Assembly: GCF_031157275.1 (NCBI RefSeq)
Contig: NZ_JAVIFW010000010.1
Coordinates: 186,001 to 250,000, forward strand
Length of the DNA: 64,000 nt
Source: Streptomyces sp. LHD-70
Lineage (GTDB): Bacteria; Actinomycetota; Actinomycetes; Streptomycetales; Streptomycetaceae
Direction: 5' to 3'
In this document: positions 16,413 through 23,890 of the stretch, piece by piece
How the letters are laid out: each line of letters opens with the position of its first letter
How positions within the stretch are numbered: the first letter of the stretch is position 1
The notes under the pieces: model-generated
Database searches by the model: none
What the model saw: the letters and a program-made list of their open reading frames with translations, nothing else
What the model was told of the DNA's origin: nothing
Made by a program: the position numbers and the translations under genes

Positions 16413-18461
16413 ATGGTCGATCAGGACGCGGGGGACTGGCCGGCACGGCCCGACCCGATCCTCGCCCTCAACCAGCTCGGCACCTTCGACTGGGACCTCG
16501 ACACCGGCCTGATGCACATGGACGCGACGGCCTTCGAGGTCTTCGACATCCTCCCCGAGGAGTACGACGGCCGGCCCGAGGCCCTCGCGAGTCGCGTACC
16601 GACCGGTGAGGGCCAGCGGCTCGACGCGATCGTCGCGCAGGCCCTGAAGAACGGCAGCGAGAACTACGGCACGTACTTCCGCATCCGCCGCCGCGACGGC
16701 ACCATCCTCTGGACCCACACCCAGGGCTACATCCGCCGCGACGAGTCCGGCCGCCCGCGCCGCATCATCGGCGTCGTCCGGGACGCCACGCAGGAGCTCA
16801 GCGACACCCGGGTGCGGATGCTGCGGGACGCCGAGACGCGACGGTTGACCAGTGTGGTCGAGGGCGCAACGGCGGCCCTGTCGTACGCCCGTACCGTCGA
16901 CGACGTCATCGAGGTGCTGGGGAACAACGAGGGCCTCGCACAGCTGGGCGCCGCCAGCCTCGTCATGGGCCTGGTCGAGGGCGGCCGGATCCACCTGGTC
17001 GCGGAGGGCCAGCAGGGCGCGTTCGTGCCCGGCACCCGCTACACCCGCATCGACGAGCCGTACCCGATGAGCGAGGTGGTCCGCACCCTCACCCCGCTCT
17101 TCATCGAGAGCCGCGAGGACTTCGCCGCCGGGTATCCGATCCTGTGGCCGCACATCTCGCATCTGCAGGTCACGTCGGCGGTCTATCTGCCGCTGATCGC
17201 CCAGGCCCGCCCGATCGGCGCGCTCGGACTGCTCTACCGCGACAAGATCGGCTTCACCGCCGAGGACCGCAACCTGCTCGTCGCCCTCGGTAGCGGCATC
17301 GCCCAGAACCTGGCCCGCGCGATGCTGTACGAGCAGGACAAGGACCTCGCCCAGGGCCTCCAGCAGGCGATGCTGCCCCGCTCCATCCCCGCCGTGCCCG
17401 GCGTCGACATCGCGGTGCGCTACCGGTCCGCGAAGCTCGGCCGGGACATCGGCGGCGACTGGTACGACCTGATCCCGCTGCCCGGCGGGCTGATCGGCGC
17501 GGTCATCGGCGACGTCCAGGGCCACGACACCCATGCCGCGTCCGTCATGGGCCAGCTGCGGATCGTGCTGCGCGCGTACGCCTCCGAAGGGCACACGCCG
17601 TCCACGGTGATGGCCCGCGCCTCGGTGTTCCTGCACGAGCTGGACACCGACCGGTTCGCCACCTGCCTGTACGCGCAGGTCGACCTGACCACCGGCGTCG
17701 TGCAGTTCGTCCGGGCCGGGCACATCGACCCGCTGGTCCGCCGCATCGACGCGACCTGCTTCCGCGTACCGGTCGAGGGCGGTCTTCCGCTCGGCCTGTC
17801 CGCCGAGTTCGGCCGGATCGAGTACCCGGTCACGACCATCGAACTCGACCCCGGATACACGCTGTTGCTGTGCACCGACGGCCTGGTGGAGGAGCCCGGC
17901 GCCGACCTCGACGACGGCATGCAGCGCCTCACCCGGCAGATCTGGGCGGGCCCGCTCGACCTGGACGACCTGGCCGACCGGCTCTGCGAGGCGGTCGAGG
18001 ACCGGGACGGCGCGGACGACGTGGCGCTCCTGCTGCTCCGCCGCCGCCTCAGCGAGGCGCCCCGCTCCGGCGGCCGCCTCAAGGAGCACGTCGCCCCGAA
18101 CGACCCGGAGGCCCTCGTAGGCGCCCGCCACATGATCCGCGCCGCGGTCCGGGCGTGGGGCGCGGGGGAGCGGGCCGACGAGATCGAACTGGTCGCCGAC
18201 GAGATGATCACCAACGCCCTGATGCACACCGACGGCGCCGCCGTCGTCACGCTCCGGGTGCTCTCCGGGGCGGACCGGCGGCTGCGCGTCGAGGTCGAGG
18301 ACTCGTCGAGTGCCCTGCCGCACCGCCGGGAGGCCGGGGACGACGGGGTGTCCGGGCGCGGACTGCTGCTCGTGGACCGGCTCGCGGACGTGTGGGGCGT
18401 GGAGCCGCGGGGGAGAGGCAAGTGCGTCTGGTGCGAATTCATCGTCCCGGCGCGAGACTGA
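16413..18461 (+). CDS. PAS-GAF-PP2C-HATPase serine phosphatase (SpoIIE/RsbU type)
   Basis: Multidomain signalling protein of 682 aa. An N-terminal PAS fold covers about 18-130 (FRIRRRDGTILWTHTQGYIRR), a GAF domain about 150-310, and the SpoIIE-type PP2C phosphatase about 312-550 with metal-binding GGDWYD near 347 and GDVQGHD near 366. A GHKL ATPase of anti-sigma-factor type covers about 560-680 with DEMITNALMH as its N-box and GRGLLLVDRLAD as its G box. It combines phosphatase and kinase halves of a partner-switching system in one chain, so it probably sets the phosphorylation state of an STAS anti-anti-sigma factor. No partner gene is adjacent. PAS and GAF ligands are unknown. Confidence 0.92.
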   Translation: MVDQDAGDWPARPDPILALNQLGTFDWDLDTGLMHMDATAFEVFDILPEEYDGRPEALASRVPTGEGQRLDAIVAQALKNGSENYGTYFRIRRRDGTILWTHTQGYIRRDESGRPRRIIGVVRDATQELSDTRVRMLRDAETRRLTSVVEGATAALSYARTVDDVIEVLGNNEGLAQLGAASLVMGLVEGGRIHLVAEGQQGAFVPGTRYTRIDEPYPMSEVVRTLTPLFIESREDFAAGYPILWPHISHLQVTSAVYLPLIAQARPIGALGLLYRDKIGFTAEDRNLLVALGSGIAQNLARAMLYEQDKDLAQGLQQAMLPRSIPAVPGVDIAVRYRSAKLGRDIGGDWYDLIPLPGGLIGAVIGDVQGHDTHAASVMGQLRIVLRAYASEGHTPSTVMARASVFLHELDTDRFATCLYAQVDLTTGVVQFVRAGHIDPLVRRIDATCFRVPVEGGLPLGLSAEFGRIEYPVTTIELDPGYTLLLCTDGLVEEPGADLDDGMQRLTRQIWAGPLDLDDLADRLCEAVEDRDGADDVALLLLRRRLSEAPRSGGRLKEHVAPNDPEALVGARHMIRAAVRAWGAGERADEIELVADEMITNALMHTDGAAVVTLRVLSGADRRLRVEVEDSSSALPHRREAGDDGVSGRGLLLVDRLADVWGVEPRGRGKCVWCEFIVPARD

Positions 18462-18483
18462 CGGCGCGGGACCGGCGGCGCGG

Positions 18484-18510
18484 CCCGAGACCTTCCGGGT
18501 GGGTCTCGGG
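18484..18510. terminator. hairpin after the phosphatase gene
   Basis: CCCGAGACC (18484-18492) pairs with GGTCTCGGG (18502-18510) across a 9-nt loop. It begins 23 nt beyond the phosphatase stop, consistent with a factor-independent terminator. Confidence 0.6.
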
Positions 18511-18522
18511 GGAGCCCCGAAA

Positions 18523-18549
18523 AAGTGATGACACAGGGTGTCATCACTT
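18523..18549. promoter_or_regulatory. 27-nt perfect palindrome upstream of the glycosylase gene
   Basis: AAGTGATGACAC and GTGTCATCACTT are perfect 12-nt inverted arms around AGG. The sequence is far less GC-rich than its surroundings, ends 45 nt before the start at 18595, and follows a separate conventional hairpin. It could be a second terminator or an operator for a dimeric regulator. Confidence 0.5.
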
Positions 18550-18594
18550 CCGCGAGAGGCCGCCGGCCCGACCGTGTGGCGGAGGTGAGGGACC

Positions 18595-19458
18595 ATGCCG
18601 GAACTGCCCGAGGTGGAGGCCCTGCGGGACTTCCTCGACGAGCACCTCGTGGGTCGCGTGATCGTGCGCGTCCTGCCCGTCGCGATCAGCGTCCTCAAGA
18701 CGTACGACCCGCCGCTGACCGCCCTGGAGGGCAAGCAGGTCACCGCCGTCGCCCGGCACGGCAAGTTCCTCGACCTCGCCACCGCCGACGGGCCGCACCT
18801 GGTGACCCATCTCGCCCGCGCGGGCTGGCTGCAGTGGAAGGACCGCCTCCCCGACGGCCCGCCGAGGCCGGGCAAGGGCCCGCTCGCGCTCCGCGTCGCC
18901 CTGGAGGACGGCTCCGGCTTCGACCTCACCGAGGCGGGCACACAGAAACGCCTGGCGGTGTACGTGGTCGCGGACCCGGCGGAGGTCCCCGGCGTCGCCC
19001 GCCTCGGCCCCGACCCGCTCGCCCCCGGCTTCGACAAGGCGGCCCTCGCGGCGCTCCTCGCGGGTGAACGGCGCCGGATCAAGGGCGCGTTGCGCGACCA
19101 GAGCCTGATCGCCGGCATCGGCAACGCGTACAGCGACGAGATTCTGCACGCCGCCCGGATGTCCCCGTACAAACCGGCCGGGAGCCTCGGCGACGAGGAG
19201 CTCACCGGGCTCTACGAGGCGCTGCGCGCCACCCTCACCGAGGCCGTGGAGCGCTCGCACGGGGTGGCGGCGGGACGACTGAAGGCCGAGAAGAAGAGCG
19301 CGCTTCGTGTGCACGGCCGCACGGGTGAGCCCTGCCCGGTGTGCGGGGACACGATCCGCGAGGTGTCGTTCAGCGACTCGTCCCTGCAGTACTGCCCGAC
19401 CTGCCAGACGGGCGGCAAGCCGCTCGCGGACCGACGGATGTCCCGCCTGCTGAAGTGA
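18595..19458 (+). CDS. Fpg/Nei family DNA glycosylase
   Basis: Bifunctional DNA base-excision enzyme (glycosylase plus AP lyase), 287 aa. It opens with PELPEVE, so Pro2 is the catalytic N-terminal nucleophile once Met is removed and Glu3 is the partner acid. The helix-two-turns-helix region (GERRRIKGALRDQSLIAGIG, about 155-174) and the C-terminal zinc finger, Cys247/Cys250 and Cys267/Cys270, are intact. GGAGGTGAGG precedes the start. The finger lacks the usual GRSTxxC arrangement, so substrate class (8-oxoG versus oxidised pyrimidine) is left open. Confidence 0.92.
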   Translation: MPELPEVEALRDFLDEHLVGRVIVRVLPVAISVLKTYDPPLTALEGKQVTAVARHGKFLDLATADGPHLVTHLARAGWLQWKDRLPDGPPRPGKGPLALRVALEDGSGFDLTEAGTQKRLAVYVVADPAEVPGVARLGPDPLAPGFDKAALAALLAGERRRIKGALRDQSLIAGIGNAYSDEILHAARMSPYKPAGSLGDEELTGLYEALRATLTEAVERSHGVAAGRLKAEKKSALRVHGRTGEPCPVCGDTIREVSFSDSSLQYCPTCQTGGKPLADRRMSRLLK

Positions 19459-19508
19459 CCGGCGGGGGCCTTCCGCTGACGCCGCAGCCAGGGCGGCCGT
19501 ACAGGCTC

Positions 19509-20018
19509 TCAGAACAGATGGATCGCCAAGTGCCCCAGGGGAAGGCCGAGTTGCCACGCCGGGGTCCACACCTGCGGGCCGTCCTCCTCGTCCCGCCCGT
19601 CGCCCTCCAGGAGCGCCGCGTCCAGGTCCGGGGCGAGCAGCTCCGTCTCCTCCAGCCAGCGCCAGGCCGCACGGGCCAGGTCCAGGTCGGCGTCCCTGCC
19701 GCCGGACTCGCGGGCCTCGGCCTCGAGGGTGGCCATGCGGTCGCCGACCCACTCCTCCCAGGCCCGGTCGTACGCGGTCAGCGAGAGCCAGGTCTCCAGC
19801 TGGGAGACGACGCGGATACCGGACAGCTCGCGCTCCACGTCGGAGAGGAAGATCGTCAGCGCGAGGGAGTCCCGGCCCGCCCGGTACTCGAAGGACGTGG
19901 GCGGCATCAGGTCGCCGGTGCGCAGCAGTTCGTCGGCGATGTACTCGGCGTAGAGCCAGGCCATCGGGACGGTCAACTCGCCACGCCCGTCGGCGCCGTT
20001 GGTGCTTCTGTGCGGCAT
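19509..20018 (-). CDS. conserved hypothetical protein, acidic
   Basis: Unrecognised soluble protein of 169 aa. ATG 20018 follows GAGGAAGG about 10 nt upstream, and codon use in this frame is Streptomyces-like. It is acidic and Leu/Trp-rich in its C-terminal half (RAWEEWVGDRM, RAAWRWLEETELLAPD), suggesting an alpha-helical fold. No signal peptide, membrane segment or catalytic motif was seen. It converges with the glycosylase, 50 nt apart. Confidence 0.7.
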   Translation of the reverse strand: MPHRSTNGADGRGELTVPMAWLYAEYIADELLRTGDLMPPTSFEYRAGRDSLALTIFLSDVERELSGIRVVSQLETWLSLTAYDRAWEEWVGDRMATLEAEARESGGRDADLDLARAAWRWLEETELLAPDLDAALLEGDGRDEEDGPQVWTPAWQLGLPLGHLAIHLF

Positions 20019-20494
20019 CCTGATCGCCTTCCTCAGATCTCCTCCGGTGCCTGAAGGGCCGTGCGCGGGCGAGCCGCTGCCCTCGCATCGCGGTACGGCT
20101 GGGATCAGCCGATTACTCAACGGGGCGGCGAGCAAGGTGTTTTACGGATCCTTGACCCAGCCGCTGGTTTCGCCGCTGGTCGTGGGTCCCCCTGTGGTGT
20201 CACACGGTGGTCGCCGTGCTGCCGTGCGCGACGAAAGGCCCCGCGCACGGCACCACACGGTACCGGGCCCGTGAGGCGGCGGCGCACCCGGACTGCTTCG
20301 TCTACGACAGGCGGGTGGGCCGGGGTGGACGGCGGCGGCCGAGGTCCCGGAGACCGCTGACGCAGCGCCAGATGCCGTGCAGGTGAGGGGACTTGGAGGC
20401 CCGTCAGGGCGTATGCCGGTATTGCGGCTTGATTTGTCATATGTAACGACTGTGGATTCGGAGGGCCACGCCCCCGAACCGCGGAGCCCACCTG
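20019..20494. other. 476-nt divergent intergenic region without a recognised gene
   Basis: Separates the hypothetical gene (minus) from the CapA-like gene (plus). No ORF with convincing codon use was seen. It contains a short AT-richer patch at about 20421-20450 that is a plausible place for the CapA promoter, and the 9-nt palindrome GTGTCACAC at about 20197-20205. Nothing else could be assigned. Confidence 0.4.
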
Positions 20495-21772
20495 ATGCCC
20501 CGTCCGATCTCCCGTCCCACCCGTCCCACCCGTCCTGCCCGTCCCGCCCGTCTCACCCGTCCCCCTCGTCCCGCCCGGCGCGCCCGCCACGGAGTGGCCG
20601 CCCTCACCGCCCTCCTCCTCGGAGCCACGGCCTGCGCCACCGAACAGCACACCCCGCCCGCCGACCCCGGCACCCCGAAGGCGGGATCGTCCCCGAGGCC
20701 GGGCAGCCCGAAGCCGGGAGCCTCCGCGAACGGCGCCGTGGAGCCCCGTGCGTTCACGCTCGCCGCGAGCGGCGACGTACTCCCGCACGACTCGATCATC
20801 CGGCAGGCCGCCGCCGACGCGGACGGCGACGGCTACGACTTCCGCAAGATCCTCGCCGGCGCCGGACCCGTGATCTCCAAGGCCGACCTGGCCCTCTGCC
20901 ACATGGAGACCGTCTACGGCGCGGACGGCGACTACAGTGGCTACCCCGCCTTCAAGTCCCCGCCCCAGATCGCCCGCGCCCTGGCCGACACCGGCTACGA
21001 CGGCTGCTCCACGGCCTCCAACCACACCCTCGACGACGGCGCCGACGGCATCGACCGCACCCTCGGCGCCCTGGACAAGGCGGGCGTGAAGCACGCGGGT
21101 TCCGCGCGTACGGAGAAGGAGGCGCGGACCACGACCATGCTGAGCGCGGGCGGCGCCAAGGTCGCCCACATCGCCGCCACCTACGGCACCAACGGCTACC
21201 TGCTCCCCGAGGGCAGGCCCTGGGCCGTGAACATGCTCGACAAGGACAAGGTGATCGCCGAGGCGCGTGCGGCCCGCAAGGCCGGCGCCGACGTCGTGGT
21301 GTTCTCCCCGCACTGGGGCACCGAGTGGCAGAACGAGCCGGACGCCCAACAGCTGCGCCTGGCCGAGGAGTTGACCGCCTCCCGGACCGCGGGCCGCCCC
21401 GACATCGACCTGATCATCGGCACCCACGCGCACGTCCCGCAGGCGTACGAGAAAGTCAACGGGACCTGGGTGGTGTACGGCATGGGCGACCAGGTCGCCG
21501 GCGAGATGATCAACCACGACGGCGCCCAGGACGACCGCGGCAACCAGAGCACGATCGGCCGCTTCACCTTCGCACCGCCGAAGAGCCCCGGCGGCCGCTG
21601 GAAGGTGACCCGAGCCGAGTTCGTCCCGTTCTTCTTCGACCCGGACGCGGGCCGGGCGCTTAATCTCGACGAGGCGGCGCAGCGGGGCGCGTACGAGGAG
21701 ACGCGGGACCGGGTGCGTCGGGTGGTGCTCAGCCAGGGCGCGGCCAAGCAGGGGCTTGCGGCGGCGAAGTAG
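20495..21772 (+). CDS. CapA/PgsA-family exported protein
   Basis: Extracytoplasmic calcineurin-like metallophosphoesterase-fold protein of the CapA family, 425 aa. Family motifs: ASGDVLPHDSI (near 94), LCHMETVYG, STASNHTLDDG, VVFSPHWGTEW and IGTHAHVPQAYE. The N-terminus is a long Arg/Pro-rich stretch encoded by 9-nt repeats, followed by a hydrophobic segment ending LLLGATAC, a poor but possible lipobox. CapA in Bacillus takes part in poly-gamma-glutamate synthesis and export, but no pgsB/pgsC partners are nearby, so the substrate is unknown. It ends at a strong bidirectional hairpin. Confidence 0.87.
   Translation: MPRPISRPTRPTRPARPARLTRPPRPARRARHGVAALTALLLGATACATEQHTPPADPGTPKAGSSPRPGSPKPGASANGAVEPRAFTLAASGDVLPHDSIIRQAAADADGDGYDFRKILAGAGPVISKADLALCHMETVYGADGDYSGYPAFKSPPQIARALADTGYDGCSTASNHTLDDGADGIDRTLGALDKAGVKHAGSARTEKEARTTTMLSAGGAKVAHIAATYGTNGYLLPEGRPWAVNMLDKDKVIAEARAARKAGADVVVFSPHWGTEWQNEPDAQQLRLAEELTASRTAGRPDIDLIIGTHAHVPQAYEKVNGTWVVYGMGDQVAGEMINHDGAQDDRGNQSTIGRFTFAPPKSPGGRWKVTRAEFVPFFFDPDAGRALNLDEAAQRGAYEETRDRVRRVVLSQGAAKQGLAAAK
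20504..20585 (+). repeat. 9-nt repeats encoding an Arg-Pro N-terminal tail
   Basis: CGTCCCACC-type units (CGTCCCACC, CGTCCTGCC, CGTCCCGCC, CGTCTCACC) repeat about eight times and encode RPTRPTRPARPARLTRPPRP, placed before the hydrophobic signal of the CapA-like protein. The array probably varies between strains by slippage. Confidence 0.7.
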
Positions 21773-21779
21773 AGACAAC

Positions 21780-21809
21780 GGGGCCTGGGGGCTCCGGCCC
21801 CCGGGCCCC
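21780..21809. terminator. bidirectional terminator between capA-like gene and permease
   Basis: GGGGCCTGGGGGC (21780-21792) pairs with GCCCCCGGGCCCC (21797-21809) with one U-G wobble and a 4-nt loop. It lies between two converging stops at 21772 and 21818. Confidence 0.75.
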
Positions 21810-21817
21810 GGGGAAGC

Positions 21818-23245
21818 TCAGCCCCCGTCCACCCGCTGATCCGCACGCGCCAGGTTCGACTTCCGGTACGAGTACGCGAAGTACACGATCAGGCCGACAC
21901 CGAACCACACGGCGAACCGCGCCCACGTCTGCCACTGCAGGAACGTGATCAGCCAGAGCGAGAACACCACGCCGATCGCGGGCACCACCGGCATGCCGGG
22001 GCACTTGAAGGAGCGCGGCAGGTCCGGCTGCCGGTACCGCAGCACGATCACCGCGACGCACACCACCACGAACGCCAACAGGATGCCGATATTGGTGAGT
22101 TCGGCCGCCTCACCGATCGGCATGAACCCGGCGATCGCCGCCGAAAGCACACCCACGATCCAGGTCACCCGCGTCGGCACGTGCCGCGTCGGGTGCGTCT
22201 TGGCGAACCAGTGCGGCAGCAGCCCGTCCCGGCTCATCGAGAACCACACGCGCGTGACGCCCAGCATGAACGTGAACATCACGGTGAGGATGCCGATGAT
22301 CGCGCCGATCGCGATCACGTTCGCGAGCCCGCCGAGGCCCACCGACTCGAAGGCCGTGGAGAATCCGCTCTCCTTGTCGACCTCCTTGTAGTTCTGCATG
22401 CCGGTCAGGACCAGGCAGGCCAGGACGTACAGGACCATCGAGATCGCGAGCGAGTACACGATCGCCTTCGGCATGTGGCGCTGCGAGTCCTTGGACTCCT
22501 CGGCCGCCGTGGACATCGCGTCGTACCCGAACACCGCGAAGAACACCGTCGCCGCACCCGTGAACGCGCCGCCGATCCCGTACGGGAAGAACGGGTTGTA
22601 GTTGGCGGTGTCGATGTGGAAGAAGCCCACCCCGATCACCAGGAGCACCACGAGCACCTTCAGGATCACGACGACGGTCTCGAAGCGCGCCGCGTTCTTG
22701 ATGCCGAGGGTCAGCAGATAGGCGATGAACAGGCAGAGGACCACCGCGAACAGGTCGATCCTGTGCCCGTCGCCGGTCCCCGGCGCGCCCATCATCCACG
22801 CGGGCAGCTCGGCGCCCAACGCCTCTACGAGGAAGCCGAAGTAGCCCGAGATGCCGATGGCGACCACCGCCACGATCGCCGTGTACTCCAGGAGCAGGTC
22901 CCAGCCGATGAACCAGCCGGCCAGCTCACCGAGGACCGCGTACCCGTACGTATAGGCGGAGCCCGCCTTCGGGATCATGCCCGCGAACTCGGCGTACGAG
23001 AACGCCGCGGCGGCGCTCGCGATGCCCGCGATGAGGAAGGACACCAGGACCGCGGGGCCCGCGGTGCCGTTGGCGACGGCGCCGGCGAGGCTGAAGATGC
23101 CGGCGCCGATGATGCCGCCGACGCCGATCGCGGTGAGCTGCCACAGGCCGAGCGTCCTGGTCAGCTGTTCGCTCGGCGCGCCCTCCTCGATCTGCTCGAT
23201 CGGCTTGCGGCGCAGAATGCCCTGTCCCGTTCGTAGCCCGGCCAT
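21818..23245 (-). CDS. APC-superfamily amino acid permease
   Basis: Cytoplasmic-membrane amino-acid transporter, 475 aa, with about twelve hydrophobic segments. The first carries the substrate-binding GVGGIIGAGIF motif (about 40-51) typical of the cationic amino acid transporter branch, followed by AFSYAEFAGMIPKAGSAYTY. ATG 23245 follows GAGGTGAGG. A universal stress protein gene lies 101 nt upstream on the same strand, and the two could be co-transcribed. Substrate specificity cannot be set from sequence. Confidence 0.92.
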   Translation of the reverse strand: MAGLRTGQGILRRKPIEQIEEGAPSEQLTRTLGLWQLTAIGVGGIIGAGIFSLAGAVANGTAGPAVLVSFLIAGIASAAAAFSYAEFAGMIPKAGSAYTYGYAVLGELAGWFIGWDLLLEYTAIVAVVAIGISGYFGFLVEALGAELPAWMMGAPGTGDGHRIDLFAVVLCLFIAYLLTLGIKNAARFETVVVILKVLVVLLVIGVGFFHIDTANYNPFFPYGIGGAFTGAATVFFAVFGYDAMSTAAEESKDSQRHMPKAIVYSLAISMVLYVLACLVLTGMQNYKEVDKESGFSTAFESVGLGGLANVIAIGAIIGILTVMFTFMLGVTRVWFSMSRDGLLPHWFAKTHPTRHVPTRVTWIVGVLSAAIAGFMPIGEAAELTNIGILLAFVVVCVAVIVLRYRQPDLPRSFKCPGMPVVPAIGVVFSLWLITFLQWQTWARFAVWFGVGLIVYFAYSYRKSNLARADQRVDGG

Positions 23246-23346
23246 GAGCCTCACCTCGTCGTGGACGGCCAGTGGGTGACGGCGATCATGATGGCCGAGA
23301 AGGGCGCATGACGGAAGACGGGGGACGCCTCAGGGGTGCGTTGGAG

Positions 23347-23793
23347 TCACGGCACCACTGTGACGGGCCAGCGGCCCGCCTTCACGAGCCGGACCGCCAC
23401 CGAACCGACGAAGCGGTGCCCGGCCTGCTCGGACGCGCCGACCACGACGGCGTCGGCGGTCAGCTCGTCGGCCGCCTCTACCAGGCCGTTGTACGGGTCG
23501 CCGCGGAACGTATGGAACTCCCAGCGCACGTCGTATATGTGCCGCATCCGCTCGGCGGCCTCCCGGATCTCCTGGATCAGGGACTCGGCGACCTCGTCGG
23601 TCGTGCCCGCGACCGGCGCTCCGAGCGCGGCGCCCGCCACCATCACCGGCTGGACGTAGACCATCGCGAGCAGCGCCCGCTGCCGCCGGGCGAGACCCGC
23701 CGCGTACGCGGCCGCGCGCAGCGACGACTCCGAGCCGTCGACGCCGACGACGATCACCTTGGGGCCGTCCGTGCCCCGCTCGAACTCCGTCAC
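23347..23793 (-). CDS. universal stress protein (UspA family)
   Basis: Single UspA domain of 148 aa starting at GTG 23793 (VTEFERGTDG). It has the early VVGVDGSESS loop and the C-terminal ATP-binding signature VVVGASEQAGHRFVGSVA, so it should bind ATP. The frame is open far upstream, but the start chosen is where the fold begins; the ribosome site is weak. It is divergent from lysX and upstream of the amino-acid permease, a pairing seen elsewhere in actinobacteria. Confidence 0.87.
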   Translation of the reverse strand: MTEFERGTDGPKVIVVGVDGSESSLRAAAYAAGLARRQRALLAMVYVQPVMVAGAALGAPVAGTTDEVAESLIQEIREAAERMRHIYDVRWEFHTFRGDPYNGLVEAADELTADAVVVGASEQAGHRFVGSVAVRLVKAGRWPVTVVP

Positions 23794-23890
23794 GCTGAAG
23801 AGGCTAGCCGCCGCCGCTGCGGAGCCGCCCGGCACCCTATGAGGTCCGCTCGACGGGCGGGCCGGCCGCCGCGTTCCTAGAGTCGGGGCC

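Noticed and set aside
15057..19205. 1382-codon open frame on the minus strand
   Set aside because: It lies antisense to the repeat lipoprotein, the phosphatase and the glycosylase, all of which have clear domains. Long antisense frames are expected in GC-rich DNA, and this one has no recognisable domains and an Arg/Val-biased composition.
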